A DNA stretch of 64,000 nt from Algoriphagus sp. AK58 (GCF_014324365.1 NZ_QEIG01000010.1:174575-238574); one strand, 5' to 3'; shown: positions 9,884-20,939, counted from the stretch's first letter. Notes: generated by a model from the letters alone, not told the origin. Translations and numbers: made by a program.

Positions 9884-12265
9884 ATGAGCTACGAAGAAGA
9901 TAGTGAGTTATTTAAAGGAGAAGAGAGCAGCTTTGATTTAAAATCAATTTTACCCAAGATCTTAAGAATTTGGCCTTGGATCTTGGGTAGCTTGGTGGTT
10001 TTTCTTTTGGCGGCTTTCTACATTACAGAAACTGCAATCCCAGTTTACAGGGTTTCTTCCAAATTTTTTATTAAAGAAAATGATAAGGGACTTTCATTTT
10101 TTCAAAATCCTGCATTAGATCAGGAAACTGGTATGGGTTTGACCAATGAGATGATTATAATAAAATCAACTCCCATTGCTGAGGCCACATTAAAAAGATT
10201 AGACTTTAACGTTGAGTATTATGAAGAAGAGACGTTCAGAGATAGAGAGATCTACAAAAAGACCCCTATACTGGTAGAAGTGGATTGGAAAAATCCTCAA
10301 TTATTAAATGGAAAAATAAAAGTCAAATGGAATACTATTGACACCTATGAAATCTCTTTTCCTGAAGAATCTTATATTCAACTTTTTCCGGATGGAAGTA
10401 ATCAAGGAGTCAATAATGTTGAAAGTCAATCTTTTAAATTTGGAGATTGGGTTGAGACTCCAAATTTTAAGCTAAGGATTAGTAATATTTCCGGTCAAAT
10501 TGAAGGCACTTCTATTTTTGTCTTAAGGGATAATTATTACTTAATCGGTCACTATGCGTCAGTATTAAATATTGGGTTAGAGGACAAAAATTCTTCTATA
10601 CTTAATATCAGTTTGCTTTCTCAGAATAGGCAAAAAGGAGAAGCATACCTGAATGCGCTCATGGAGACTTATCTCGAACTTGAGCTACAGAAAAAGAATG
10701 AAATAGCCAATAGAACTATAAGTTTCATTGATTCTCAGGTTGCAGGTGTAGCGGATTCTTTAAGTTTTTTTGAGAACCAAATGCAGAGTTTTAGAGCTTC
10801 TAATCAAATATTTGACCTGAGCTCTGAAAGTTCTGCGGTGTTCACCCAGTTGACAGAAATTGATAATCAATTGGCCAATGAAAAATTAAAACAGAGATAT
10901 TATCAGTCTCTCAAAGATTATTTAGTAAGAGAAAATTATGATGAGATAGTCGTTCCTTCAGGTTTGGGCATTGATGATCCCTATTTGAATGGACTGATTG
11001 AGAATCTTCTTGCCGTACAAGTCGACAGGTCTAGATTGAGGGCTACCCAAACAGAATTGTCTCCCCAAGTAAGAGAAGCAAACAAAAAACTTGCTGATTT
11101 GAACAAATCTATTTCTGAAATACTTGGAAACGTGGACAAGAACAATCAAATGGTTATCATGGATTTGGAAAGTAGAAAGAAGAAAATTGAAGCTTCATTC
11201 AGATCCCTGCCTCAAGCAGAGCAAAACCTGATCCGTTTACAAAGGCAAGCCACGTTGAATGAAAATATTTACAATTATTTATCTGAAAGAAGAGCGGAAT
11301 CCGCAATTTCAAAGGCATCAAATACACCAAGTAATAAGATAATCGAGTATGCAAAAGCTAGTGGTTTACAAGTTAGCCCTACTCCCTCTAGAAATTATAT
11401 GATGGCATTTTTTGCCGGTCTATTTTTACCCATCTTTTTTGTACTAATACGAGAAATTCTAAGGACGAAAATAGAAGAACCCAGGTTTCTTGAAAGAAAA
11501 CTCAAAATACCTTTGCTTTCGACGATATTATCAAATAAGACAAATGATAATTTAGTGGTTTTTAATGCTGGAAGGTCTGGTATTGCTGAAGGATTTAGAT
11601 CACTCAGGTCCAACATCCGATTTTTAGTTCCAAAAGAAAAGCAACTTACGCTAATGTTAACATCAACCATTTCAGGTGAAGGTAAAACATTCTGTGCTTT
11701 GAATTTGGCATCAGTATATTCACTTACTGGCAAAAAAACAGTATTAATTGGTTGCGATATGCGAAAACCAAAGATTTTCTCTGAGTTTAAATTAAAAAAT
11801 GATATAGGCTTGTCTAACTACCTTAGTGGTCTTGAAGAAGATTATTCAAAGATCATTAAACCCTCTGGATTTGATAATTTAGATATCATATTGTCTGGAC
11901 CTATTCCACCTAATCCGTCAGAGTTGCTATTTTCTTCTAGTTTTGAAAAATTGGTTCAAAAATTAAAGAATGATTATGATGTAATTATACTTGATACTCC
12001 ACCTGTGGGAATGGTATCAGAGACGCTGGATTTACTTACTTTGGTAGACTTAACTCTTTTTGTTTTCCGACAGAATTATTCGGAGAAAGTATTTATCGAA
12101 TCTCTAAATTCCCTTAAAGAGCAAAAAGGAATAAAGAATATTTACGCTGTTTTCAATGGCATGGATGCAGATAAAGTTTCTTACGGTGGTTATGGTTATG
12201 CCTATGGATATGGATACGGCTATTACGAAGATGAAAAAAAGAAGTCTAACTTTCTAAGTTTATAA
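9884..12265 (+). CDS. wzc: Chain-length determinant and BY-kinase (Wzc-like)
   Basis: A 793-residue inner-membrane co-polymerase fused to a bacterial tyrosine kinase. It has a first membrane helix near residues 30-50 and a long periplasmic part with coiled-coil character (about 260-460). A second membrane helix lies near 505-525. The cytoplasmic kinase then has Walker A TSTISGEGKT (about 593-602), Walker A' GCDMRKPK (about 624-631) and Walker B IILDTPPVG (about 701-709). The C-terminus has a tyrosine/glycine cluster (about 768-781, with GYGYAYGYGYGYY), the expected autophosphorylation tail. It should control chain length and export with Wza. The adjacent gene is a transporter starting 3 bases downstream. 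Confidence 0.93.
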   Translation: MSYEEDSELFKGEESSFDLKSILPKILRIWPWILGSLVVFLLAAFYITETAIPVYRVSSKFFIKENDKGLSFFQNPALDQETGMGLTNEMIIIKSTPIAEATLKRLDFNVEYYEEETFRDREIYKKTPILVEVDWKNPQLLNGKIKVKWNTIDTYEISFPEESYIQLFPDGSNQGVNNVESQSFKFGDWVETPNFKLRISNISGQIEGTSIFVLRDNYYLIGHYASVLNIGLEDKNSSILNISLLSQNRQKGEAYLNALMETYLELELQKKNEIANRTISFIDSQVAGVADSLSFFENQMQSFRASNQIFDLSSESSAVFTQLTEIDNQLANEKLKQRYYQSLKDYLVRENYDEIVVPSGLGIDDPYLNGLIENLLAVQVDRSRLRATQTELSPQVREANKKLADLNKSISEILGNVDKNNQMVIMDLESRKKKIEASFRSLPQAEQNLIRLQRQATLNENIYNYLSERRAESAISKASNTPSNKIIEYAKASGLQVSPTPSRNYMMAFFAGLFLPIFFVLIREILRTKIEEPRFLERKLKIPLLSTILSNKTNDNLVVFNAGRSGIAEGFRSLRSNIRFLVPKEKQLTLMLTSTISGEGKTFCALNLASVYSLTGKKTVLIGCDMRKPKIFSEFKLKNDIGLSNYLSGLEEDYSKIIKPSGFDNLDIILSGPIPPNPSELLFSSSFEKLVQKLKNDYDVIILDTPPVGMVSETLDLLTLVDLTLFVFRQNYSEKVFIESLNSLKEQKGIKNIYAVFNGMDADKVSYGGYGYAYGYGYGYYEDEKKKSNFLSL

Positions 12266-12268
12266 GAA

Positions 12269-14068
12269 TTGATTAATTACCTACGGCATCAACTTCGCCA
12301 TTTTATTTTTTTCTATACTTACCTTGGAAATAGAGTTTTTGTAATTCTCTTTTTAAGTTTGGTAACGGGATTCTTGGATGGCTTCGGTTTAGCAATGTTT
12401 ATTCCATTGATCCAAGTTGCTGGAGAAGAGTCAATAGATAATTCTCAGGTTTTGGAATCATTGGGGGTTTTGAAGTTTCTTGTAGTTGGTATAGCCAATG
12501 CAGGATTTGAATTAACCCCTATAGTAATTTTAACTTTTCTATTTGTTATTTTTTTGTTAAAAGGCCTTATTAAGTATTTTGAGGGGTACTATAAGGTCAT
12601 AATACAAATGTACTTTGTGAAGAAAATCCGTTACCAAATGGTTGATTCACTTGGCAACATGAATTTTAAAGATTTTTTAAAACTAGACGCCGGAAGAATT
12701 CAAAACACTCTTTCTGGTGAAATCTACAAAATTGTTTCTGCATATGTAGCTTATTTTAATACACTACAATCTGTTGTTTTACTCTTAGTTTACCTTGTCC
12801 TTGCATTAATGGCGAATTTCCAATTCGCCATTTTGGTGAGTTTAGGTGGATATCTCACTAATTTAATTTATAAGATTATTTATCGCCATACGGAGACTGC
12901 TTCCATTAATAATAGTAAGCTTAGTCATATTTATCAAAGTTTATTGATTCAATCAGTTCAATATTTTAAGTATTTAAAAGCAACTAATTATTTTGAAAAA
13001 TATAAACTTAAATTAAGGTCATATGTAGATAAGATTGAAGATGAGCAAAAGAAAATTGGAATCTTCAATGCAATACTTCAGGCTTCACGCGAGCCCTTGG
13101 TTATCGGAGTAGTTATCTTAGTAATTATCGTTCAGATTAATGTTTTGGAAGGCAACATTGCTACTATTTTTCTTAGTCTATTGTTTTTTTATAGAGCTTT
13201 GAATTATATTATGGTTGTACAGACTTCTTGGCAATCTTTTACTTCAAATTTAGGAGGTCTCCATGTTGGACTTGAGCTTCTAGAAGATTTTAGAAATGGA
13301 GAAGAGAAAAGTAGTGGGACAATAGCGGTTGAAAGAATTCATAATATCGATTTGAAAGATGTTTCATTTTGTTATAATCCTGATAATTTTGTTCTAAAAA
13401 ATATTGATATAAATATTGAAAGAAAATTGACTTATGCTTTGGTGGGTCGAAGTGGAAGTGGAAAAACAACTCTTACCAATTTATTAGCAGGTTTAATAGA
13501 TCCTTCATCCGGTCAGTTTTTTATTAATGGAGTGCCTAGAGAACAAGTTAAAATGTCTTCTTTTAGAAATAGAATTGGTTATATTACTCAAGAGCCAGTA
13601 ATTTTCAATGATACGGTTTTCAATAATATAACTTTTTGGAGTGAATTTACTCCAGAAAATATACTTAGATTTAAGAATGCCATAAAGCTTGCAAATCTTG
13701 AAGAACTTGTAAATTCTTTTCCTGATGGGGAAAATACAGTTCTTGGTGATAATGGAATTTTGATAAGTGGCGGACAAAAGCAAAGAATTTCAATTGCAAG
13801 GGAGCTTTTCAAAGACGTTGATGTTCTTATTTTTGATGAAGCAACATCCGCATTAGATAGTGAAACTGAGAAGAGTATTCAACAAAATATTGAATCCTTA
13901 AAAGGTAGTTGTAATATTATTCTTATTGCACATAGACTAAGTACAGTTAAAAACGCTGATGAAATTTTAGTCATGAAAGATGGTTTTATAGAAGCTAGGG
14001 GAAGCTTTTCCGAGTTGATGGTTTCCAATAGATCGTTTAAAAATATGGTTGAACTTCAAGAGTTTTAA
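12269..14068 (+). CDS. ABC half-transporter, candidate lipid-linked oligosaccharide flippase
   Basis: A 599-residue fused ABC exporter, membrane domain (about 1-320, six helices) followed by ATPase. ATPase motifs: Walker [10 protein letters not shown] starting near 392, Q-loop in YITQEP, signature ISGGQKQR near 498, Walker [13 protein letters not shown] and switch IAHRLST. It begins with TTG 3 bases after wzc. Related fused exporters include MsbA (lipid A) and PglK (flips undecaprenyl-linked oligosaccharide). No Wzx-type flippase is visible anywhere in the window, so I infer a PglK-like role in moving the repeat unit across the inner membrane. Base composition turns strongly AT-rich from here. 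Confidence 0.75.
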   Translation: MINYLRHQLRHFIFFYTYLGNRVFVILFLSLVTGFLDGFGLAMFIPLIQVAGEESIDNSQVLESLGVLKFLVVGIANAGFELTPIVILTFLFVIFLLKGLIKYFEGYYKVIIQMYFVKKIRYQMVDSLGNMNFKDFLKLDAGRIQNTLSGEIYKIVSAYVAYFNTLQSVVLLLVYLVLALMANFQFAILVSLGGYLTNLIYKIIYRHTETASINNSKLSHIYQSLLIQSVQYFKYLKATNYFEKYKLKLRSYVDKIEDEQKKIGIFNAILQASREPLVIGVVILVIIVQINVLEGNIATIFLSLLFFYRALNYIMVVQTSWQSFTSNLGGLHVGLELLEDFRNGEEKSSGTIAVERIHNIDLKDVSFCYNPDNFVLKNIDINIERKLTYALVGRSGSGKTTLTNLLAGLIDPSSGQFFINGVPREQVKMSSFRNRIGYITQEPVIFNDTVFNNITFWSEFTPENILRFKNAIKLANLEELVNSFPDGENTVLGDNGILISGGQKQRISIARELFKDVDVLIFDEATSALDSETEKSIQQNIESLKGSCNIILIAHRLSTVKNADEILVMKDGFIEARGSFSELMVSNRSFKNMVELQEF

Positions 14069-14088
14069 TTGATCTTTTCATTTTGCTT

Positions 14089-15192
14089 ATGATTCCATTT
14101 TTGGACCTAAAAAAAATCAATATGGCTCATGCTTATGAAGTTGAGCTTGCCATGAAAGAGGTTTTGCACCGTGGTTGGTATATTAAAGGCCAACAAGTAG
14201 CAGACTTTGAAAAGGCATTTTCTTCCTATTGCAATACTGCATATTGTGTTGGTGTTGCAAATGGTTTGGATGCTCTGATTCTTATTTTTAGAGCTTATTT
14301 AGAAATGGGTGTTTTAAAACCCGGAGATGAGGTTTTGGTTCAGGCCAATACTTATATCGCTTCGATTCTTTCTATCACGGAGAGCGGTTTGGTTCCTGTT
14401 TTTGTGGAACCTGATCCTGAAACTTTTAACCTTTCTTATCAATCCGTTAAAGAAGCAATTACGCCTAAATCTAAGGCCATCTTGGCGGTGCATCTCTATG
14501 GGAAGCTTTCACCGATGCAGGATCTTGTAAAATTAGCCGACGAAAATGGTCTTCTCTTGATTGAGGATTGTGCTCAGGCTCATGGCGCCAAAGATTCAAT
14601 TGGTATGAAAGCAGGAAGTTTCGGACATGCTGCCGGTTTTTCTTTTTACCCCGGAAAAAACCTTGGAGCTTTGGGAGACGCAGGAGCAGTCACTACCAAT
14701 GATGCCAACCTTGCTCAATTAATCTCTACCATTTCCAATTATGGAAGTAAGAAAAAATACTTCAACCTTATTAAAGGTGTAAATTCGAGATTGGATGAGC
14801 TCCAAGCAGCTATTCTTAATGTAAAATTGAAGTATTTGGATCAAGAAAATAGGAGAAGGAGAGAAATAGCAAGCCTTTATTCTGATTCAATTCGAAATCC
14901 CAAAATTAAACTTCCAATATGGGATCAATCTTTGGAAGATCATGTATTCCATCTCTATGTAGTGCAGGTTGAAGACAGAGAAGATTTTATAGCTTATTTA
15001 GATTCACAACAAATCCAATCTCTTATTCATTATCCTGTTCCATTTCATCATCAAGAGGCTTACAAGGAATACAAAAATCTATCTTTACCAATTACTGAAC
15101 GAATTCATCAGCAAGTAGTAAGCATCCCTATAAGTCCTGTATTGGATGATGTAGATGTCATGGCAATTATCCATGCTCTGAATGGCTATTGA
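14089..15192 (+). CDS. fdtB: DegT/DnrJ/EryC1 sugar aminotransferase (FdtB/QdtB-like)
   Basis: A 367-residue PLP-dependent transaminase. The ATG at 14089 begins [11 protein letters not shown], the typical start of this group; a TTG two codons upstream is less likely. The PLP lysine is Lys190 in [14 protein letters not shown], and [10 protein letters not shown] and [11 protein letters not shown] are shared with my memory of FdtB/QdtB. Those enzymes aminate C3 of dTDP-3-keto-6-deoxyhexose to give dTDP-Fuc3N or dTDP-Qui3N. The partner isomerase and acetyltransferase genes are some 19-20 kb downstream (34255-35532), an unusual split. Specificity for galacto or gluco product is not decidable. Confidence 0.85.
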   Translation: MIPFLDLKKINMAHAYEVELAMKEVLHRGWYIKGQQVADFEKAFSSYCNTAYCVGVANGLDALILIFRAYLEMGVLKPGDEVLVQANTYIASILSITESGLVPVFVEPDPETFNLSYQSVKEAITPKSKAILAVHLYGKLSPMQDLVKLADENGLLLIEDCAQAHGAKDSIGMKAGSFGHAAGFSFYPGKNLGALGDAGAVTTNDANLAQLISTISNYGSKKKYFNLIKGVNSRLDELQAAILNVKLKYLDQENRRRREIASLYSDSIRNPKIKLPIWDQSLEDHVFHLYVVQVEDREDFIAYLDSQQIQSLIHYPVPFHHQEAYKEYKNLSLPITERIHQQVVSIPISPVLDDVDVMAIIHALNGY

Positions 15193-16093
15193 TGAAAAGA
15201 TGATTAAGGAATTGCCCCTAGTCACTTTGTTGGCAATTTCTTTTAATCATGAAAAATTTCTAATTCAAACCTTGGATAGCATCTTGGCTCAAGATTATCC
15301 TAATATTGAGCTAATTATAATAGATGCTGCTTCTTCAGATTCAAGCGTTTCTTTGATCAAAAGCTGGGTAGGAGGCAAAAAACTTCCAATACAAACCATT
15401 TTTCAGGGAGTTACTAAACCAATTACACAAAACGCCAATGAAGGTTTGGCTCTTGCCTCTGGCAAATATTTTCAGATTATAAGCTGTGATGACATCTTAG
15501 AGCCTTCCAAAATTTCAAAACAAGTTGAGGTTTTTTTAACTTCAGATGATAGCTTAGCAGTGGTTTATTGCGATGCGATCAAAATAGACGAAAATGGTGT
15601 AAGCCTGAAAGAGCCATCTTTTTTTGAAGAGAGAGCATGGCAAACGGAATCACAACTTCCTTCTGGATGTATTTTTTCAATGCTTCTTCAAGATTATTTT
15701 ATTGTGGCTCCTACCGTCCTTGTTGATACGCATAAGGTGAGGAACTTAGGTGGATACAATCCAAATTCTATGATGGAGGATCTTGATATCTTTTTAAGAC
15801 TTTCACAGAATTTTTCGTTCAAAGGAATTAACTTCAAAGGAGTTCGATATAGGATTTTACAGACATCTCTTATTAGATCTACTTCAGTTAGGAAGAGACA
15901 AATGAACCGTCTGATGATTTATTCTAAATTTATTGGGCAAAAGGGAGAGTGGGACCGTTTTATTGCTCATCAATATTTACTTATCCGGAAATCAGACTCA
16001 ATTATTTTCAGATTTATCTTTAATCTAAACAGGCTTCTTATAAAAGTACTTTTAAAAAAGGTAGCCCAACTTAAAGAAATTGAACATCCATAA
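15182..16093 (+). CDS. Glycosyltransferase family 2
   Basis: A 303-residue GT-A enzyme. The N-terminus has [20 protein letters not shown] then [11 protein letters not shown], where the aspartate binds the nucleotide. [12 protein letters not shown] near residues 99-110 holds the DxD-like metal site. The middle contains [17 protein letters not shown], the usual acceptor-region segment of GT2 enzymes. It overlaps the aminotransferase by 11 bases and the next gene by 14 bases, so it is translationally coupled. It likely adds one sugar of the repeat unit; donor unknown. Confidence 0.87.
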   Translation: MAIDEKMIKELPLVTLLAISFNHEKFLIQTLDSILAQDYPNIELIIIDAASSDSSVSLIKSWVGGKKLPIQTIFQGVTKPITQNANEGLALASGKYFQIISCDDILEPSKISKQVEVFLTSDDSLAVVYCDAIKIDENGVSLKEPSFFEERAWQTESQLPSGCIFSMLLQDYFIVAPTVLVDTHKVRNLGGYNPNSMMEDLDIFLRLSQNFSFKGINFKGVRYRILQTSLIRSTSVRKRQMNRLMIYSKFIGQKGEWDRFIAHQYLLIRKSDSIIFRFIFNLNRLLIKVLLKKVAQLKEIEHP

Positions 16094-17252
16094 GCAGAGA
16101 GTTCTATTTATACTTCCCGAATTATCTGGGCTGGGAGGAATGGAATTGGAAAATTTGGGTTTTATTGCAGCAGTTAAAGATCAACCAAGTTTGGAGGTGA
16201 GCGTGTTAAACTTTTACGCAAATCCTAATTTTTTTAATAATCTTGGTTTCAAATCACTTCAACTCTCCTTTTTTGAATTGGTTAGGCTGTTTTTTTCAAT
16301 TCGATTTTTAAAGATTTACATAAAATCCGGATTCAAGATGCGGCAAAGCATGGCTAATCTAGCTCTTAATTTTCCAGAAGTAATTGGATTATTTTTAGAG
16401 AAAGCGATTAGGGATTGTTCAATTTGCTTTGCAGGAATCCGTCCTGGAAATCTACTGCATTTCATTCATGATTTAGCTGTGAAGAATCAAAAACCGATCG
16501 CTTACCACGAGATATCTAAATTTAATTTCAAGCATTATTCCTTTTTTCAAAAAGTGAATTCTTATGGAACTTTTTTGATTTCAGGTTATGAGAAAAAAGA
16601 GGATCTTTTAAAATTTTTCCCGAATTCAAAGTTCCTAGAAATACGTCAGTGGATATATGATGACCAGGATGCTTTCTTGAACGTCCCCAGTCCAAAAAAA
16701 GAAAGATTAAATTTTGGATCGGTTTCTAGATTAGATTTTGGAAAGAATATCGACACAGTATTCAGGGCTGTTTCATTACTTAAAAAGCAAAAGGAAAATT
16801 TGAAGTTTATTTTGTTTGGTGATGGACCAGAACTTCCAAAACTTCAGAAGCTGGCAAAGGAACTTGATATTGAGCCCAATGTCGAATTTCGGGGAGCTAT
16901 TAAATTTGAAGATAGGAGTAAGGTCTTTTCAGAAATTGATGTGTTTATTATGAGTTCTTCTTTTGAAGGGGGGCCGCTTTCCATTTTAGAGGCTATGGCT
17001 TCTGCTAGACCAATAATTTCAACCAATGTGGGGGATGTTCGAAATAGAATTGTCTCTGGGATTACAGGATACATCCTTGATTCTATCGAAGACTACAACG
17101 AACTAGCTCAAAAAATGTCTTTTTATATTTATAATCCTGAACTTATAAATCTTCAAGGTCAACAATCTAGGAGAAGATTTTTAAATGAATTTGATCAAGA
17201 CAAAAACAAAACTATTTTTTTGAATACTCTAAATAAACTTATCTCTTGTTGA
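16080..17252 (+). CDS. Glycosyltransferase family 4
   Basis: A 390-residue GT-B enzyme starting at a TTG inside the preceding gene. The N-terminus has LPELSGLGGMELENLGF, the usual glycine loop. The C-terminal domain has GSVSRLDFGKNIDTVF (about 219-234) and SSFEGGPLSILEAMASARPI (about 293-312) with the E-x7-E motif. Both mark a retaining GT4 enzyme using a nucleotide sugar. It lies in the AT-rich glycosyltransferase block; acceptor and donor are unknown. Confidence 0.88.
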   Translation: MNIHKQRVLFILPELSGLGGMELENLGFIAAVKDQPSLEVSVLNFYANPNFFNNLGFKSLQLSFFELVRLFFSIRFLKIYIKSGFKMRQSMANLALNFPEVIGLFLEKAIRDCSICFAGIRPGNLLHFIHDLAVKNQKPIAYHEISKFNFKHYSFFQKVNSYGTFLISGYEKKEDLLKFFPNSKFLEIRQWIYDDQDAFLNVPSPKKERLNFGSVSRLDFGKNIDTVFRAVSLLKKQKENLKFILFGDGPELPKLQKLAKELDIEPNVEFRGAIKFEDRSKVFSEIDVFIMSSSFEGGPLSILEAMASARPIISTNVGDVRNRIVSGITGYILDSIEDYNELAQKMSFYIYNPELINLQGQQSRRRFLNEFDQDKNKTIFLNTLNKLISC

Positions 17253-17261
17253 CAAATTAAA

Positions 17262-18473
17262 ATGAGAATATTAGTAATTGCTGAGGATCTACGTGTTTCT
17301 GGAACTAGCGAAGGTCAAGTAAGCAGATCTTTTATCTATAATTTAAATCGACATCCTGAGGTTAGTTCAGTTGATCTCTTGTATTTTAAATGTAACGATG
17401 AGAATCACGAGTTAGAAAAACTAAATATTCAAAATATATGGATTTATTTGACCCCAAAAGTCGGGGGAATTATATTAAGTTTTTTGGAGAAGGTTTGCCA
17501 CAAGGCCTTTGGCAAATCATTGATTGACAATTTTAAAATTGAATGGATGAAGAAAAAACTTCGTTCAATAGATTTTTCTTTGTTTGATAGGATTTTCGTT
17601 CGAAGTACGGGTCAATCTTTCCTTACAATTAGGGCATGTTCAATTCTTAAGGGATTTGAAAAAAAAACTGTTCTCTATTTTCATGACCCTTATCCTTTTT
17701 TTTGGGATCCAGGTTATCATGGCAAATTAACTAAAATTGGAATTAATGCTTTCCTTGAGATGAGAGCCCTCATTCATCGAGGATTTATTTGTACTACTCC
17801 CTCAAATAACTTAAGTAGAGACTTAAGCTTTTTGTATGGCACAAATAAGCCATTTTTGACAATCCCCCACCAATTTGTTCCTGAGGTTTTCAACTTCCCT
17901 GAAAAAGTATTTCTTGACGATGTGGAAGATAAGATTGTTATAATGTACCATGGTGCAATTCAGTTGGGTAGAACTATTGAGCCATTTTTGGAGGCTTTTA
18001 GGTTACTCATTGAGGAAAAAAAGCTATTTAAGGATAAAGTTCTTTTAATTCTAAGAATAAAAGACGGAGCAAAATTTTCATTTAGGAAAAAGTATGAGCA
18101 TATAAGTAACATTAGATTTTTAGAACAAGTAAGTGCAGGATATGCCTATAAGGAAGTTTCTCAATACTCCCACGTTAATTTGATTTTGGAGCCTTCTGGA
18201 TATTATAGTAATATTCTAGTAGGGAAAGCTCCTCTGTTAGCAAGCCTTAACCATCACATTTTTGTACTCGGTCCAGATGACTCTGAGCTTAAAAATTTAT
18301 TGGTAAATAAAAATCTATTTGCTAATTCATCTTCGGTTGATGATATTAAAACAAAACTAAAATTAGTTCTAGAAGAAATTTTGATAAATGATAAAGTTTA
18401 CTTAGATCCTTTTAATGAGTATTTCTCTCTTTCAAATTTTTTCAGCTCCTTAGATAAAGTTCTCTCTAAGTAG
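17262..18473 (+). CDS. GT-B-like glycosyltransferase
   Basis: A 403-residue protein I read as a divergent GT-B glycosyltransferase. It starts MRILVIAEDLRVSGTSEGQ, a plausible first strand and loop. It has YFHDPYPFFWDPGYHG near residue 140, an acceptor-domain pattern of GT4-like proteins, and MYHGAIQLGRTIEPFLEAF near 227, equivalent to the donor-domain G-R segment. A clear E-x7-E motif is missing; LEPSGYYSNIL sits where it would be expected. Ten bases separate it from the previous gene. The assignment is moderate. Confidence 0.6.
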   Translation: MRILVIAEDLRVSGTSEGQVSRSFIYNLNRHPEVSSVDLLYFKCNDENHELEKLNIQNIWIYLTPKVGGIILSFLEKVCHKAFGKSLIDNFKIEWMKKKLRSIDFSLFDRIFVRSTGQSFLTIRACSILKGFEKKTVLYFHDPYPFFWDPGYHGKLTKIGINAFLEMRALIHRGFICTTPSNNLSRDLSFLYGTNKPFLTIPHQFVPEVFNFPEKVFLDDVEDKIVIMYHGAIQLGRTIEPFLEAFRLLIEEKKLFKDKVLLILRIKDGAKFSFRKKYEHISNIRFLEQVSAGYAYKEVSQYSHVNLILEPSGYYSNILVGKAPLLASLNHHIFVLGPDDSELKNLLVNKNLFANSSSVDDIKTKLKLVLEEILINDKVYLDPFNEYFSLSNFFSSLDKVLSK

Positions 18474-18510
18474 ATAATCACTTGATTTGATCTTTGTTTT
18501 TATTTAATTA

Positions 18511-19929
18511 ATGATTTTGGAAAAAAGAAAAGTATTATTTGTAGTTCCAGATGGAGTAGGTATTAGAAATTATCTCTATTCCGATATGATATCAGGCCTT
18601 ACTAATGAGGGATTTGATGTTTTATTAATGCATAATTTGGATAAAGAACTTATTAATTTAATTAATGCAAGATTAAATACTCCTCTTAATCAAATAGAGT
18701 TAAACTTTTTCCGAGAAAAGAAGATTCAAACATTATTAAGAGAATCTACCACTTTTGCCAGGTTAAAATCCAATGCAAGAACTAAAAATAATCCTACAAT
18801 CTTAGAAAATTGGGTTCGTGGTAATGTTGACTTTAAACGAAAACTATTTTTGCATTTCGCTAAGTTTCTTGGAAGTTTCCTGAAAAATTACAGATCTATA
18901 CAGTTTTTAGAATCATTGATAGAAAAATTATGGAAAGATACTGAAGCTTTTATTCATTATCAGGAAATTTTAATGGTGTATAAGCCTGATCTAATATTTA
19001 TAACACATCAACGAGTACCCTCCTTAGTTCCATTTTGTCTTGCAGCCTCTTCTTTAAAGATTAAAACTATTTCTGCAATTTACTCTTGGGATAATTTACC
19101 GAAGGCAAGATTACCAATAAGAACAGATTTTTACGCTGTTTGGTCAGATCACATGAAAAATGAGCTTTTGGATTTTTATCCGGAGATCAGGTCAAGTCAG
19201 ATTTTTGTTACAGGAACCCCTCAATTTGACTTTTATTCCAATACTCAACTTATTATTTCAAGAATTGAGTTCGCAAAGAGATATAATTTGGACGCTGAAA
19301 AAAGATGGGTTTTGTTCTCAGGTGACGATGAATTGACTTCTCCTTATGATGCCTTATATCTAAAAGATGTGGCGGAAGCTCTTGTTAATTTAGATAATAT
19401 TGAGATTCTTTTTAGGCAAGTTCCAGTCTCCTCAGTAGATCGATATAGAAATGTAATTGAAAACTTTCCTAATATTAAGCATATTCCTCCTTTATGGATG
19501 AAAGGGCAAAATTGGAATAGTTTTTTTCCATTATTTGAAGATATCCAACTCTTAACCAATCTTTGTTTTCATTGTGGTACCGTAATTAATATTGGTTCTA
19601 CCATGGCGCTTGATTTCTCTTTTTTCAATAAGCCTGGGATTTTCCTGAAATATGATGTTTTGAAAGACCCGAATTGGTCAACATCTACTGTCTACAACTT
19701 TCAACATTTTCGTTCTTTCATAGGGCTTGACGCTGTGGTTTTTATCGAGGAGAAAAGTGAAATTGAATCAAAGATTCTTCAGGTTTTAAACACGCCCGAA
19801 TCAGTGGCTGTTGATAGGATAATATGGAGAAATAAGATTGTCAAGAATGATTTTAAGGCATCTCTTGAGCTTGAAAAAGTTATTAATAGTGTTGTTGAAC
19901 AAGATTTTTTTTCAAAAAATGAGAATTAA
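18511..19929 (+). CDS. Putative surface-carbohydrate transferase, GT-B-like
   Basis: A 472-residue protein I cannot place in a named family with certainty. The C-terminal half resembles CDP-glycerol glycerophosphotransferase-like and related GT-B proteins: FITHQRVPSLVPFCLAA (about 165-181), AIYSWDNLPKARLP, VTGTPQFDFY and, near the end, VINIGSTMALDFSFFNKPGI. The last stretch matches the position of the nucleotide-phosphate-binding region in those enzymes. It overlaps the next gene by 11 bases. It probably transfers a sugar or a polyol-phosphate to the polysaccharide; this is inference from context. Confidence 0.5.
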   Translation: MILEKRKVLFVVPDGVGIRNYLYSDMISGLTNEGFDVLLMHNLDKELINLINARLNTPLNQIELNFFREKKIQTLLRESTTFARLKSNARTKNNPTILENWVRGNVDFKRKLFLHFAKFLGSFLKNYRSIQFLESLIEKLWKDTEAFIHYQEILMVYKPDLIFITHQRVPSLVPFCLAASSLKIKTISAIYSWDNLPKARLPIRTDFYAVWSDHMKNELLDFYPEIRSSQIFVTGTPQFDFYSNTQLIISRIEFAKRYNLDAEKRWVLFSGDDELTSPYDALYLKDVAEALVNLDNIEILFRQVPVSSVDRYRNVIENFPNIKHIPPLWMKGQNWNSFFPLFEDIQLLTNLCFHCGTVINIGSTMALDFSFFNKPGIFLKYDVLKDPNWSTSTVYNFQHFRSFIGLDAVVFIEEKSEIESKILQVLNTPESVAVDRIIWRNKIVKNDFKASLELEKVINSVVEQDFFSKNEN

Positions 19930-20935
19930 ATATAATCCTAATAAAGATCAACCTCTTTCTGAGAGTTCCTTTTTTCATCAAATAATTATCCCTATATATA
20001 TATCTTCTAATGAAGAGTTTCATAGAGATAGCTTTAAAATTTTAAAAATTTGTTTAGAGTCTCTTTTTAAGACTTGTCATTCCAAGACTTTTTTTACTTG
20101 TGTTAACAATGGAAGTAGAATTGAAGTAAGGAACTATTTGGATGGCCTTTTTGATCAAGGAATTATCCATGAGGTGATTCACACTGATAATATAGGTAAA
20201 GTAAATTCTATCTTAAAGGGTTTGAAAGGTCACGATTTTGATTTTGTTACCGTGACAGATTCTGATGTTCTTTTTCTAAATGGATGGCAAGAGGAATGTT
20301 ATGAAATGTTTACTAGTTTTAAAAAGCTTGGTGCTTTAAGTACTTGTCCAAATCCCAAGCTTTTAAAGTTTCACACATGGAATGTTATTTCTGAATTTTT
20401 ATTTTCTAGGAATTTGAGATTTTCAAAAGTTGTTGATCCTGAAGGGCTTAAACAATTTGCTCTCAGTATTAGTAATTTTGATTTGTTTAAATCCTGTCAT
20501 TATGAAAAAAATTTGGCCTTGCATTTAAATGGTAAAACTGGAGTTCTAGGGGCTGGTCATTTTGTTGTAACGTATAGAAAGGAGATTTTCCAAAAGCTTG
20601 CTCTTCATTCGGTTAATTATAAGCTTGGGGGTAATTCCGAAGGATTTCTGGACGAATTAGCTTCAACTACTGGCTGTTGGCGTCTTGCAACATCGAAAAG
20701 TTTTTCTTTACATATGGGCAACATAGAGGAGCCATGGATGTCTGACAATTTAGAAAAATTATTTTCTAATCAGTCAAAAATAATGGAGGTGAATCTTCCT
20801 GAGTTAAAAGAAAGTAATAGTCTAAAAGTATTCTTTTCAAATAACGTACTTTCAAGAATTTTATCTATTGATTTTGTTTTCAAATTATTTTTAAAATTTA
20901 AGGGTTTAGATAAAAAATATATTTCCTCCTATTGA
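19919..20935 (+). CDS. GT-A glycosyltransferase (GT2-like)
   Basis: A 338-residue protein starting at the ATG at 19919, which overlaps the upstream stop; a longer frame opens at 19838 within the upstream gene and is rejected. HQIIIPIYISSNEEFHRDSF starts the nucleotide fold. NIGKVNSILKGLKGHDFDFV followed by TVTDSDVLFLNGW shows the DxD metal motif (TDSD). The rest fits a GT2-type acceptor domain (LGAGHFVVTYRKEIF). Base composition is very AT-rich, as in neighbours. Product sugar unknown. Confidence 0.72.
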   Translation: MRIKYNPNKDQPLSESSFFHQIIIPIYISSNEEFHRDSFKILKICLESLFKTCHSKTFFTCVNNGSRIEVRNYLDGLFDQGIIHEVIHTDNIGKVNSILKGLKGHDFDFVTVTDSDVLFLNGWQEECYEMFTSFKKLGALSTCPNPKLLKFHTWNVISEFLFSRNLRFSKVVDPEGLKQFALSISNFDLFKSCHYEKNLALHLNGKTGVLGAGHFVVTYRKEIFQKLALHSVNYKLGGNSEGFLDELASTTGCWRLATSKSFSLHMGNIEEPWMSDNLEKLFSNQSKIMEVNLPELKESNSLKVFFSNNVLSRILSIDFVFKLFLKFKGLDKKYISSY

Positions 20936-20939
20936 GTTT

